A DNA stretch of 64,000 bases from Chrysophaeum taylorii (lineage: Eukaryota > Sar > Pelagophyceae > Pelagomonadales > Pelagomonadaceae), in assembly GCA_029834535.1 (NCBI GenBank), contig JAQMWT010000047.1:124001-188000 (forward strand). Direction: 5' to 3'. Below, piece after piece: positions 21,501-30,440 of this stretch. Within the stretch, counting starts at the first letter, position 1, and each line of letters begins with the position of its first letter. A program made the position numbers and the translations under genes. A model generated the notes under the pieces. The model was given only the letters and a program-made list of their open reading frames with translations, was not told where the DNA came from and ran no database searches.

Positions 21501-21843
21501 TCTGGAGAAATAGGATTCGTCATTCGTCGGTCGTGTCGCACCTTTGTTCGTTGCTTCCTGTGAAACAGGTCGTCGTCGGCCGACTTGAGATGGCCGATGG
21601 AGGTCTCCAACAGCGTTCCTGTCGAGGCGCTCTCGCGCATCGCCTACCATGGTCTCAGGCCGCCGCCGCAATCAAGGCTGCGCGTACCCTCTGCAGTCCC
21701 TTTTCGTTGACATCGTAGAGGCTTTGGCCAAAGGAGACGCGTTTCTTTCGTTCTTCGCACAGCTGCAAGTAGGTCCACAACTTGCCGCTCAAAGGAAACG
21801 ACCGAGGATGGCGAATTAACGTTGCTTCGCAGGACGGATCCAT
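18444..21843 (-). CDS. Seven-exon gene, beta-trefoil-like repeats, 1030 residues
   Basis: Separate open frames join into one protein when six short GT-AG introns are removed. The exons are 21843-21688, 21643-21542, 21501-21424, 21365-19912, 19852-19501, 19450-19301 and 19244-18444. The introns measure 44, 40, 58, 59, 50 and 56 bp, with donors GTACGC, GTGCGA, GTGTGT, GTGAGT, GTGCGT and GTATGC. Every join keeps frame. Exon 4 carries repeats such as LHFGATIALQA, VHFGDHVWLQV and VCNYDQIYLEQ, resembling the strands of MIR/beta-trefoil domains. Exon 7 holds a helical region followed by acidic runs and a Ser-Pro tail made by a (GAC)n repeat. The family is not recognised. The last three joins are the most secure. 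The first two introns are very short and less certain. Confidence 0.6.
18475..18552. repeat. (GAC)n microsatellite within coding sequence
   Basis: Trinucleotide run coding for the Ser/Pro tail of the seven-exon gene on the minus strand. Confidence 0.8.
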
Positions 21844-22371
21844 CGCGCTAAGTCTGATACATTTTTTTTAATTACAGGTAGGGTTTTATTATTATTATTA
21901 ATTGAGGAAGAAGCCCCCTGGCGAAAAATATGGACTGGCAAGCGCGGTGGTGGTGGTGTAATAAGGTTGAGACCAAAAAGTAGGCAAGCCCAGAGCCAAC
22001 CATAACCGGCCGCGACGACGACGGTTGCCGCGCCCACAGCGCGCGCTGGCCCGGGCAGCGGCAGGCGTGGAGGGTGGCGAGGGGGGGGAGGCGCGATGGA
22101 GAGTTCGTTAGTTCCCTTGACATCAAGAATAGCTGAGGGCTTAGGAGGAGTAAACTCGAAGGTTGGAGGGCGGAGCGCGCGCTGATCAAAGCAATTTAGA
22201 ATGGCGGGGGTGCGAGCGTCGAGCTGAAAGGAGAGTGAGGTGAGTGGGAGGAAGGACGTTGACGCAAGCCGATTGATTATACGACGGCCATAACCACCGT
22301 TTGGGCACCGAGGGTAAGAGATGCTAGTTGTTTGCCTTGAGTTGAGTTGAAACTTCGTAGTAGTGATCATC
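21844..22371. other. Spacer upstream of the seven-exon gene
   Basis: (ATT)n at about 21886-21901 and scattered low-complexity sequence. A minus frame of 248 codons crosses the next gene and is not supported. This region may hold a shared upstream control region, since the genes on either side point away from each other. Confidence 0.4.
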
Positions 22372-22695
22372 ATGGTTCGCAACGCGATGCTCAAAAACAA
22401 GTTCTCGCGACCCAAGGCTGCGAGGCTCAAGCCGTTGTGCTCAAAGCCGCATCTCGAGAAGGCGATCAAACTAAAGGCAAAGTCGCTCAAGGCCAACACG
22501 CAGATCACGACAGCCAATCGCGCAAGAAGCGCGAGTCCGTCCACGGCGAGAAGTCGACTCAAGCGTCAGCTGAAGCGCACGGGGCAGAGCCTCCCAACGC
22601 TCTCTCAGTTCGCCCGAACGAGCGCGATTGCCAACGCCGCTGCCAACGCCGCCATGCTTCGAAAGGCCAAGGCCAACAGAATGGATCTCGATTAA
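22372..22695 (+). CDS. Small, highly basic protein
   Basis: A frame of 107 residues from ATG 22372 to TAA 22693-22695. It is rich in lysine, arginine and alanine (KNKFSRPKAARLKPL, KAIKLKAKSLKA) and ends in an alanine-rich helix. A composition like this is typical of nucleic-acid-binding or nucleolar proteins, but no family motif was identified. It is divergent from the seven-exon gene. It could be one exon of a longer gene, although the ATG context (ATCATCATGG) and the clean stop favour a complete small gene. Confidence 0.4.
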   Translation: MVRNAMLKNKFSRPKAARLKPLCSKPHLEKAIKLKAKSLKANTQITTANRARSASPSTARSRLKRQLKRTGQSLPTLSQFARTSAIANAAANAAMLRKAKANRMDLD

Positions 22696-23254
22696 CTCCT
22701 TTTCTCTCATCGCCAGCTGGACCCACGCCTTCGTTCGTTCGTTCGTTCGCTTTGTGGTGATCGAATCTCGAGTCGGATGCAGGGCGCCAGATTCGTGGCT
22801 GCACCTCTCAGCCCCCGCGGAGGACCCCCACGCCGACGTCCAGCTGATACATACATAGAACCGCCCCCTCTTGATGCAGCTACTTACTTGGACTATATCT
22901 CCCTCACCCTGTCCAAGAAAGTCGCGAACCGTCGCCCACAACAGAACAGCCTCCTTCCTGTGTGCTTCGTTCGGCGCCCGGTTGCCGATCGATGCACGGC
23001 TGCTCATACCTGCTCAGGTAGGTTCTTGTTTGTCTGTCACAATATATACTTGCTTTTTTTGTCTGCCGCGCGCGCGCTGTCCCGTCTCGTCCCGTCCGGT
23101 CCCGCGAAGATACTAGAACTATGTCAACTTGAAGAAAACCTTGCGAAGCGAACAGCAGTAACTGAACTGTCTGAAACTGTTTGTAGTTTTCTGGCGAAAT
23201 ACTGACAACGTCACCACCTCGCCTCGACTCTACTCAACTCGACTCGACCCAAAC
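22696..23254. other. Spacer with (GTTC)n
   Basis: A (GTTC) tetranucleotide run lies at about 22730-22749. Frames on both strands (22777-23205 plus, 22471-23007 minus) show no recognisable domain. This is the probable promoter and leader region of the downstream transporter. Confidence 0.4.
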
Positions 23255-24646
23255 ATGCGAGACGACGAGGACGACGACGATGAGGGGCGTGCGCTGGAAG
23301 TGCCTCTGATCCCGGAAAGCACGACGACGACGAAGGACTCCGCGGGGAAGATTCGGCTTCGGTGGTACCATTGGGCCGTCGTCGCGGCCGTGGACGTGAT
23401 TGGTCCGTTTTCGACGGACTCGTACCTGCCCAACTTGCCGCGCGTGAAGAAAGACCTTTCCGCGACGAGCATCGAGGCTGGGCTGGGGCTGCAGGCGAAT
23501 TGGGTGGCCAAGGGGCTCGCGACGGTGGTGGTGGGGGCGATGGCGGATTCGGCCAAGTTTGGTCGCCGAGGCGCGATCCTGTGGTCGCTCGCGTTGTTCG
23601 TCGTGGGCACGGCCGCGTGTTCGACGGTGCCCGCGTCGCCGGTAGGAGCCAAGTTGTTCGTGGTGGCGCGCGTCGTCCAGGGGATGGGGGAGTCGGGGAC
23701 GGTCGTATGCTCGGCGATCGCCAGAGACGTTTTAACGGACGTGAGCGAGCGAGTTCGCGTGCTCGCGATTCTCGGGACGCTCCGGCCCCTCGCTATGGTC
23801 GTGTCGCCGACGATCGGGGGTCTGCTGGGGGCATCCTTTGGGTGGCGGACCTTGTTCGTCGCGCTCGGGGTCTGGGGCGGTCTGCTGTTGGTTGTCGTCG
23901 CCGCGTCGATTCCGGAAACGCGGCCGCGAGAGACGATCTCTGCTCATTTCGATGGATTTTCGGTAGTGGTGCGGCGCTTGAAGGGAGGGGTGCGCGGATA
24001 TTTTACGGAGGACGAGGGCTCGGCGACCCCCGACGAAGCGTCCGTCGCGGTCGCCGCGCTATTCGTCATCGCGTTCGGTTTCGCAGGCATCCTCGCCTAC
24101 TTGTCGGTGTTTTCGGTGTTGAGCGAGGGCCGCTTCGGCCTCTCGGTCGTCGCGACCGCCCTGTTGCTGGGAACCGTGCCCGCCGTGATCGTGATCTCGA
24201 ACGGTCTCGTCGCGCGCCGGTTTAGCGACGACCGCGAGAGAACGTCGGACGCGACCGCGAAGGCCGTCGGCGTCGTCGCCTTTGGGCTCCGGGGCCTCGT
24301 CCTCTCGGCCGGGCTCTCGCTCTTTTTCGCGCTCGGGCCCCACCTCCTCCGCACATCGATCCTCCCCGTCATGGCGGCGGTCTACGTCTACGCCGTTTTC
24401 TTCGCCGGAGCGGCCCTCGGGCCCACGAACGCCCTCGTCGTCCAGCCCTTCCCCGACTGCGCGGGAGCCGCCTCGGCTTTCCAGCTCGTCGCGCGCACCC
24501 TAGTCTCCACGGCCGCCGCCCAGGCGGCGACCGACCTCGTCGATCTCCTCAGCGTCCGCGGTTTCTACTTTGTCCTCGCCTTCACCGCGCTCGCGTGCCA
24601 GCTCGCGTGGCCCTTTCTCCTTGGTCGTTGTCGTCTCTTTTCTTGA
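23255..24646 (+). CDS. MFS transporter, Bcr/CflA drug-resistance type
   Basis: The 463-residue membrane protein has about twelve hydrophobic segments. After a 35-residue acidic cytosolic N-terminus, the first membrane helix leads into TDSYLPNLP (54-62). This is the D-x-YLP-x-LP signature of the Bcr/CflA family, which exports drugs and other small molecules using the proton gradient. The loop between helices 2 and 3 has the MFS motif A in the form GAMADSAKFGRRGA (about 94-107). Helix 5 carries a GG-rich antiporter-type motif (SPTIGGLLGASFGW). The start at ATG 23255 is in good context and no signal peptide is expected. It is tail-to-tail with the COQ2 gene, with only 8 bp between the two stop codons. 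The family is common in bacteria and less so in eukaryotes, so an old horizontal transfer is possible but is not shown here. Confidence 0.8.
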   Translation: MRDDEDDDDEGRALEVPLIPESTTTTKDSAGKIRLRWYHWAVVAAVDVIGPFSTDSYLPNLPRVKKDLSATSIEAGLGLQANWVAKGLATVVVGAMADSAKFGRRGAILWSLALFVVGTAACSTVPASPVGAKLFVVARVVQGMGESGTVVCSAIARDVLTDVSERVRVLAILGTLRPLAMVVSPTIGGLLGASFGWRTLFVALGVWGGLLLVVVAASIPETRPRETISAHFDGFSVVVRRLKGGVRGYFTEDEGSATPDEASVAVAALFVIAFGFAGILAYLSVFSVLSEGRFGLSVVATALLLGTVPAVIVISNGLVARRFSDDRERTSDATAKAVGVVAFGLRGLVLSAGLSLFFALGPHLLRTSILPVMAAVYVYAVFFAGAALGPTNALVVQPFPDCAGAASAFQLVARTLVSTAAAQAATDLVDLLSVRGFYFVLAFTALACQLAWPFLLGRCRLFS

Positions 24647-24654
24647 AGATAAAG

Positions 24655-25552
24655 TCACAAACAACAAGCAAAAACCCCCTGTGGTGGTGGTGGCACGGTG
24701 AGGTTAGCAGCGGCGATGCCGGCGAGGACGACGGGCGCGACGTAGGCGTTGGATTTGAATCTCGCGGCGAGGTTCGACGGGTCGTCGAGATCCGCCGTCT
24801 TGACCTGCCACGCGAGGTGGGCGCCAAAGGCGGCGAGGCCGGCGTGGAAGGGCCACGCGTGGGGGAGATCGGCGTTGTGGCCGGCGAGGCCGACGCCGGC
24901 GAGCGCGAGGACGGACCAAACGGCGCACGCGGGCTTTGTGAGCGCGTCGCCGAGCGCGAGGGCCGAGGACCGGAGCCCGAGCTTCTCGTCGTCCCGTTTG
25001 TCCTGATGCGCGTACAAGGTGTCGTAGACGAGGGTCCAGGAAATGCAGCCCGCGTAGAGCGGGAGCGCGACGGCGGGCTCGAGGGTACCCGCGGCCGCGT
25101 AGTACCCGAGCAACGCGCCCCAGTTGAACGCGAGGCCGAGGTGGAGCTGGGGGATGGGGTTGTAGCGCTTCGCGAGGGGGTAGGTCGCCACGAGGGGCAG
25201 GGAGAGGGCCCCGAAGAAAATCGCGTCGACGTTGAGGTTCAAGAGGACGGCCAGCCCGACCGAGAGCTGCGCTCCGAGGAAAATCGTCGCGTCGGGCCAA
25301 ACCTCGAGGTCGCCCGCCGCGAGCGGCCGCGCGCGGGTGCGCGCGACGCGCGCGTCGACGTCGCGGTCGAGCATGTCGTTGATCGTGCACCCGGCGCCGC
25401 GCATGGCGACGGCGCCGACCCCGAATAGGGCGAGGAGCTTCACGTCGGGCAGGGTGCCCGCGGGCGCGGCGAGCGCGATCGACCACGCCCCCGGCCAGTA
25501 CAGCAGGAGCGTTTCCACTTGGAGCTAGCCGCGCCACCAGCAGCCGCGACAT
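24655..25552 (-). CDS. COQ2: 4-hydroxybenzoate polyprenyltransferase (COQ2/UbiA)
   Basis: This mitochondrial inner-membrane enzyme attaches the polyprenyl tail to 4-hydroxybenzoate in ubiquinone synthesis. The main frame begins LLLYWPGAWSIALA, which is standard for COQ2. It has both Mg-diphosphate aspartate motifs: NDMLDRDVD (47-55 of the open frame) and YDTLYAHQDKRDD (165-177), the latter almost diagnostic of COQ2. Nine or so hydrophobic segments fit the UbiA fold. The open frame starts at a GTG (25518), which cannot be the true start. An ATG at 25552 gives MSRLLVARLAPSG in another frame, and this lines up with the family's usual RLxKPxG that precedes the LLLYWP. One extra base in the AAA run at 25512-25514 would account for the break. 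No long mitochondrial presequence is visible. The upstream side is a minisatellite. Confidence 0.82.
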
Positions 25553-25569
25553 CTGATAATGCTAAGGTT

Positions 25570-25775
25570 AGGGTTAGGCCACGTTGAACTCACTGACCAG
25601 GTGAACTTATATGAAACTTACTGGGACCACAAGGTGAACTTACTGGGGTTAGAGATTTGGACTAGGTGAACTTACTGACCAGGTGAACTTATACGAAACT
25701 TACTGGGACCAGGTGAGCTTACTGGGGTTAGAGATTGGGACTAGGTGAACTTACTGGCCTGCACTTGTATCTAAT
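25570..25775 (+). repeat. GGTGAACTTACTGG minisatellite, copy 1
   Basis: Degenerate tandem copies of a unit of about 19 bp (core GGTGAACTTACTGGGACCA), interleaved with GGGGTTAGAGATTGGGACTA. It ends GGTGAACTTACTGGCCTGCA followed by CTTGT, exactly as at 43990. The left end abuts a telomere-like GGTTAGGGTTAGG at 25565. Confidence 0.8.
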
Positions 25776-25842
25776 AATAAGATCTCTATACCTAGTCTCC
25801 TCGTGACTGGGTGGATATATATCGTCGTCGCAACGACGAAGG

Positions 25843-27237
25843 ATGACGGTGATCAGCTCGAGGGAGCTCGAGCGGATGCGCGCGAGCGTGCGGCCCGAGG
25901 CGGCGACGGCGACCGATTCGCGGCGGCTCTTGCTCAAGGGCCTGTCTGACGAAAAGGTGAAGACGTGGCCGAATACGCTCGAGGCGATGAGAAAAAAGAA
26001 GGAGAATTGGAAGAAGGAAAAGATCGAGGAGGAGGAGAAGGCGCGCGTGGAGATGGACAAAGAGGAGGCCGCATTCCAGATGAAACAGCGACTCGGGGCG
26101 ATCGAGCGCGCGAACTTGCTCCTCTACGAGCAAACCGACAGGATGAAGGGGTTGCGGAGCAAGCAGACGTACAGCGAGGTGGTCCGCGAGCGCAAGGAGC
26201 AGGCGAAGGAGAAGCAGTTGCGCAAGCGGTGGGAGAGCGAGAAGGAGCGCGAGTACCACGAGGCGCTCCTGAAGCAGATCGACCAGGCCGAGCGGCGCGA
26301 CGCGGGGGCCGAGGCCGCTCGTCGCGCCAAGGCGGAGGCGATCGCCGACGCGCAGCGCGCGCAGCTCGGCGAGTTCCGCGCGAAGCACATCGAGCGCCTC
26401 GAGGCTGCAAAAAAAGACGGGGAGTTGATACTGAAGCGCGCGATCGCCGACCACGAAGAGGACGAGCGCCTCCTCGAGGAGCGACGCGTCGCGTCGAAAA
26501 TCCAGCAGAGGATGACGTTGTTGGCGAACGAGGCGTTGGAAGAACGAAAGCGCGAGCAGAGGAAAGAGGAGGAGCGCGCCGAAAAGGCGCGGCACGCGGA
26601 TGTCGCGAAGAAAGAGTACGTCGCGTCGGAGCGCGAGCGCTTGGAGAAGGCCCGATTCGACGCGCGCCAAGCGACGAAACAAAGACTCATCGACAAGGCG
26701 TCCAACGAGCTGGCGACGCGCATCAATCGAGACGCGGAACGTCTCGAGCGTCAGGTCGAGGAATTGCGTCAAAAGGAAGAGAATCTCGCCGCGTTGAAGG
26801 TGGAGATGATCCGGAAGCAAAAGGCCGCGATCGACGCGTCGCGGCGCGAGCAACTCGAGGCCAAGCAGCGGCGCTCGGAGGAGGATAAACGCAGCGTCGA
26901 GGTTATGGTCGCGCAGTGGAAAGTGAAGAATCAGGAGATCGAAGAGGAGCAAGCGGCCGAGGCCCTCGCCAAGCATCGCGAGAACAAGCTCATCAGGGAG
27001 GCTCAGGAGGAACAAATAAAAGCGACGCGCCTCGCCAAGACCCGAGCCCGTGCCGAACGACTCGCCTTTGACCGCGACGCGCAGAGCGCCATGCGCGAAG
27101 AGGACGAGCGTTTCCGGGCCACCGCTCGTTTGGAGATCGAAAGGGCCGAGGCCGCCGGCAAGCCCACCTACATGCTCTACAAAGCCGTTACCGCCAAAGA
27201 GCGCGACCTCGTCCCGGCGACCGGCCTCCGACTATGA
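25843..27237 (+). CDS. CFAP210-like (CCDC173) ciliary coiled-coil protein
   Basis: The 464-residue protein is almost entirely charged coiled coil (long runs of Glu, Arg, Lys and Ala), with a trichohyalin-plectin-homology character. The stretch ANLLLYEQTDRMKGLRSKQ followed by EVVRERKEQ at about residues 88-125 closely follows the conserved N-terminal segment of CFAP210. That protein is a microtubule inner protein inside the doublet microtubules of motile cilia. Its length is slightly shorter than the animal protein, and it ends in a conserved-looking PTYMLYKAVTAKERDLVP tail. It implies that the organism can build a flagellum. CFAP45 and CFAP53 are related coiled-coil alternatives. A long open frame antisense to it (25792-27015) is a codon-bias shadow. 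It is tail-to-tail with the SUV3 gene. Confidence 0.65.
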   Translation: MTVISSRELERMRASVRPEAATATDSRRLLLKGLSDEKVKTWPNTLEAMRKKKENWKKEKIEEEEKARVEMDKEEAAFQMKQRLGAIERANLLLYEQTDRMKGLRSKQTYSEVVRERKEQAKEKQLRKRWESEKEREYHEALLKQIDQAERRDAGAEAARRAKAEAIADAQRAQLGEFRAKHIERLEAAKKDGELILKRAIADHEEDERLLEERRVASKIQQRMTLLANEALEERKREQRKEEERAEKARHADVAKKEYVASERERLEKARFDARQATKQRLIDKASNELATRINRDAERLERQVEELRQKEENLAALKVEMIRKQKAAIDASRREQLEAKQRRSEEDKRSVEVMVAQWKVKNQEIEEEQAAEALAKHRENKLIREAQEEQIKATRLAKTRARAERLAFDRDAQSAMREEDERFRATARLEIERAEAAGKPTYMLYKAVTAKERDLVPATGLRL

Positions 27238-27308
27238 GAAGGAAAATGGAGGGAGGCCTCCTTCTTCTTCTTCCTCCTCCTCCTCCTATAGCACAAACGC
27301 AGTACGAG

Positions 27309-29411
27309 CTAGCCTCCACCACCACCACCACGTTTTTCTTTTTGGCGGCGGCGGCGGCGGTGGTGGTGGCTTCTCGCACTGGGGGGGGGCATTCGTCTGC
27401 GCGCGAAGCAGGCGTCGCAGACCGTGTAATGGAGGCGGGTTCGTCGGTTGGTGCAGCCCTTGTTGGCACACGCGTCGCCGGCGTCGATAGCTTGGTGGAG
27501 TTCGTCGGCGAGGCGCTTCGCGCCGTAGTCGTAGAGGATAACGAGGTCCTCGATCGCGTCGCCCGAGGACGCGGGGGCTCGTCTTTCCCCCCCCCCCTCC
27601 AGGAAAAGACGATTTTTTTTTTTTTCGAGCAGCGGCGGGGGGTGTCTCGAGAAGATATCCGGAAATGCCCGAGCGGCGACAATAATATCGCCGAGGTCGA
27701 GAAGGGCGTTTTCGAGAATCTGGGGGTCGTCGGCGCCGAGGATCTTGTCAACGGGAAGGTAGATCGAGTAGCCGTCGAGGACGGCTCTCGCGATTTGACG
27801 GACGTCGTCGACGGGGAGACAAGCGATTTTCCACGCCGTCTCGAGCTGGTCGGGCTCGCGGCAGAACCCGATGTCCTCGATGCGCTCCCGGAACACCGCG
27901 ACGTCGATCGGGACGATCCACGCGGTCGCGTCGTCTCGTCGCGGGCGGCGACGTAGAAGCGATTCGGCGATTTGGCGACGACCGTTACAGTCGTCGGGCG
28001 TCGCGAGAACGCTCTCGAGAAAGGGCTTTGCCGAGTCCCGAAAGGCCGCGATCGAAGCCTCCGACTTGACGCAATGGTCCGCGGCCACGAGAAGCGCCGC
28101 TTCCACGTTGGGGTCCTCGAAGGGATGCGTCGCTTTCGAGAAGCACGTCGTCAAAAGTTCGACCGCCAAAGGGTCGTCGACGGTCGAGAACGACGCGACG
28201 ATCGCCTTGCACGCGACGGCGAGGCGGTAGATGTCCCCCCCGCCCGCGTGGGCCGCGTCCCCGACCTCCTCCAACACCTGGAACTTGCGCGCGTCGTAGT
28301 CGGCGCACGTGGGTTTTTCCGCGACGCCCCGCAGACCCTCGGGCGTCGTCGTCCTCGTCTCGAAAAGAGTCGCGTGCCACCGGTCGAGAGCGTCGGCGAG
28401 GCCGTTCAAGGTGTCGGCGTGCTTGAGGTCGCGGAAGGTGGGTCGCGCGAAGCCCACCCTGACCCGAAGGTCGTCGGCTCTGGCGTCGCCGTTGGCCACG
28501 TCGACGGCCGACCGCAAGAGCTTTTCGTCCGAGGGTCCGAGGCCGCGGACGTCGAGGGCGTAGACTTCGCCCCCTTTTTCGCCACGCCCGGCGCGGCCCG
28601 CGATCTGCGCGCACTCCCAGACCGTCAGGGGCCTTCGGCGGTCGCCGTCGAACTTGTCGGTCTGCGCGAAGAGGACGACGTCCAGCGGAAGATTCAAGCC
28701 GTGACCGATAACGTCCGTGCAAGAGACGACGTCCACCTCGCCGCGTCGAACGCGCGATATTTCGTTCAGCCTCGTGCGCGGGGGGAGTGACCCGTACAGG
28801 CACGCGACGCGCAGGCCCTCGCGGCGGCACGCGGCCGCGACGGCGAGCGCCGAGGCGCGAGAGAACGACGCTATCGCCGACACTCTGTCGTCGTCGTCGT
28901 CGCGTTTTAGTTCGGCGAGGGGCCGCGACCAGCGACCGCCGAACGAGAGCCGCGAGAACCGCGTCTTCTCCACAACACAGATCCCGGGCACTGCCACTTC
29001 GAGAAGCTCGCGGCACTCTCCGGCGCCGCAGAAGCGCGCGTAATGCCAGTCGCCGCGACCGACCGCGACTACGAGCCGCGTCCACGCGAACCCCCGCTTC
29101 GAATCTTGGAGCCAGTGGCACTCGTCGACCACCAGCGTGTCCCCGGAGGCGGGGGCGCACTCGGGCGTACAGCACACGATGGCGGCGCTCGGGTCTACCG
29201 ACTCCTCCCCCGTCACGAGACCCACATCCAGGCCCTGCGCCTTGAGCTTCTCGTACACCTCGAGGGCGAGGAGCCGGAGGGGCCCGGCGTAGCATCCGCG
29301 TCCGCGCTTCGCGAGGAGACCCAAAGCCTCGTGCGTCTTCCCGCTGTTCGTCGGGCCCAGCAACGCGACGAACCGCTCCGGCTCGGGCGTCCGGTCGATA
29401 ACGAAGCTCAT
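27309..29411 (-). CDS. SUV3: SUV3-like mitochondrial RNA helicase
   Basis: The ORF gives 700 residues from ATG 29411. Motifs of the Suv3 (SUPV3L1) branch of DExH helicases are all present: Walker A GPTNSGKT (19-26), DECH (96-99) with VVDECHWLQD, a motif IV/V region (GSLPPRTRLNEI, TDVIGHGLNLPLD) and motif VI QIAGRAGRG (about 268-276). The C-terminal half is the helical domain of SUV3. A short zinc-knuckle-like stretch follows near the end (CANKGCTNRR...YTVCDACF). In mitochondria or plastids SUV3 unwinds RNA for degradation by PNPase or an exoribonuclease. There is no obvious presequence with this start, and the frame continues open upstream without a clear ATG alternative. The extreme C-terminus is poly-Gly encoded by a simple repeat, so the exact stop may be imprecise. 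Confidence 0.85.
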   Translation of the reverse strand: MSFVIDRTPEPERFVALLGPTNSGKTHEALGLLAKRGRGCYAGPLRLLALEVYEKLKAQGLDVGLVTGEESVDPSAAIVCCTPECAPASGDTLVVDECHWLQDSKRGFAWTRLVVAVGRGDWHYARFCGAGECRELLEVAVPGICVVEKTRFSRLSFGGRWSRPLAELKRDDDDDRVSAIASFSRASALAVAAACRREGLRVACLYGSLPPRTRLNEISRVRRGEVDVVSCTDVIGHGLNLPLDVVLFAQTDKFDGDRRRPLTVWECAQIAGRAGRGEKGGEVYALDVRGLGPSDEKLLRSAVDVANGDARADDLRVRVGFARPTFRDLKHADTLNGLADALDRWHATLFETRTTTPEGLRGVAEKPTCADYDARKFQVLEEVGDAAHAGGGDIYRLAVACKAIVASFSTVDDPLAVELLTTCFSKATHPFEDPNVEAALLVAADHCVKSEASIAAFRDSAKPFLESVLATPDDCNGRRQIAESLLRRRPRRDDATAWIVPIDVAVFRERIEDIGFCREPDQLETAWKIACLPVDDVRQIARAVLDGYSIYLPVDKILGADDPQILENALLDLGDIIVAARAFPDIFSRHPPPLLEKKKNRLFLEGGGERRAPASSGDAIEDLVILYDYGAKRLADELHQAIDAGDACANKGCTNRRTRLHYTVCDACFARRRMPPPSARSHHHRRRRRQKEKRGGGGGG

Positions 29412-29425
29412 ATTATTACTTAATA

Positions 29426-30388
29426 TTACCCACCACCACACCGTGCCGTGCCTTGTTCGAAAAACGCAAGGATCGAGGCGGCGAGCTGAGTGCTGACCCT
29501 GGCCTGGGCCTCGACGGTGGCCGCCCCGATGTGGGGGGAGAGGAGGACGTCGTCGCGGTGGAGGAGGGGGTGGTCTGGGGGTGGAGGCTCGACCTCGAAA
29601 ACATCTGTCGCATAAGTCGCGAGCCACCCCTGCTCCAGGGCCTCCACTACGTCGTCCTCCCGGACGACGCCGCCGCGCGCGGTGTTGACGAGGTGGCCCC
29701 CTTTCATCTTCCTCAGAAGGTCGCGGTCGATGAGGTTTCGAGTCCTATCGGAAAGCGCGCAGTGGACGCTCACGAAGTCGCACGTCTCGAAGATGTCCGC
29801 CAGAGGCGCACCGCTCTTCTTCACGCGCATGCCGAGGGCCAGAGCGACGCGCTCGACGGCGCGACCGATTCTTCCGTAGCCAACGATACCCAGCGTCGAG
29901 CCACGGACCTCGGTTCCCCGCGCCTCGCGCTTAAACCTCGCGAAATCTCCCGCCCGCACAGCGCGGTCGGCGGAAACCGTGTGTCGCGCCGAGGCCAAAA
30001 CGTGCGAGATCGCGAGCTCGGCCACCGCGTTCGACGACGCGCCGGGAGTGTTCAGGACAACGATCCCGAAATCGCGACACGCGTCGATGTCGATGTTGTC
30101 GACCCCAACGCCCGCCCGCCCAACGCACACGAGCCGCCCCCGCGCGCCGGTCGCGAGGGCTTCGCGCGTCAGCCGCGTCCGCGACCGCACGACAACGGCG
30201 TCGAAGTCGCCCAACGCGCCCTCGCGCGCCACTTCAACCCCGCGCGCCTCGAGGACGTGCTCGGCGTTCGCCAGCCCGCCGTCGAGGTCGAGCACGCGCC
30301 GACTCGGACCGACGACGACACCCTCGACGACGACTCCAATAAGCGCCAACAACAACAACAACAACAACAACAACGGACTCTTCTTCAT
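29426..30388 (-). CDS. D-2-hydroxyacid dehydrogenase (phosphoglycerate dehydrogenase type)
   Basis: The 320-residue NAD-dependent dehydrogenase is related to 3-phosphoglycerate dehydrogenase (SerA), the first step of serine synthesis. The Rossmann motif is GIVGYGRIGRAV (167-178). The catalytic triad is visible as Arg237 (NTARGGVV), Glu266 (DVFEVEP) and His285 (SPHIGAAT). The substrate-binding GRAGVGVDNID and NTPGASSNAVAE segments are those of PGDH. The N-terminus is a leucine run encoded by a (GTT/CAA)n repeat followed by a hydrophobic stretch, which looks like a signal or organelle-targeting sequence. There is no C-terminal ACT regulatory domain, so this is the short type. Other substrates (glyoxylate, hydroxypyruvate) cannot be excluded. 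Its stop lies 15 bp upstream of the SUV3 start on the same strand. Confidence 0.8.
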   Translation of the reverse strand: MKKSPLLLLLLLLLALIGVVVEGVVVGPSRRVLDLDGGLANAEHVLEARGVEVAREGALGDFDAVVVRSRTRLTREALATGARGRLVCVGRAGVGVDNIDIDACRDFGIVVLNTPGASSNAVAELAISHVLASARHTVSADRAVRAGDFARFKREARGTEVRGSTLGIVGYGRIGRAVERVALALGMRVKKSGAPLADIFETCDFVSVHCALSDRTRNLIDRDLLRKMKGGHLVNTARGGVVREDDVVEALEQGWLATYATDVFEVEPPPPDHPLLHRDDVLLSPHIGAATVEAQARVSTQLAASILAFFEQGTARCGGG

Positions 30389-30440
30389 TCAGCTCTCTCT
30401 CCTTACCACCACGATTCATTCACGACGTGGCTACTTTTCT

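Noticed and set aside
25792-27015. A 407-codon minus-strand frame, leucine/arginine-rich
   Set aside because: It is the antisense shadow of the CFAP210-like coiled coil, caused by strong codon bias.
27985-29295. A 436-codon Arg-rich frame over the helicase gene
   Set aside because: It is on the same strand as SUV3 but in a different frame. SUV3 has the full helicase motif set, and the other frame has none.
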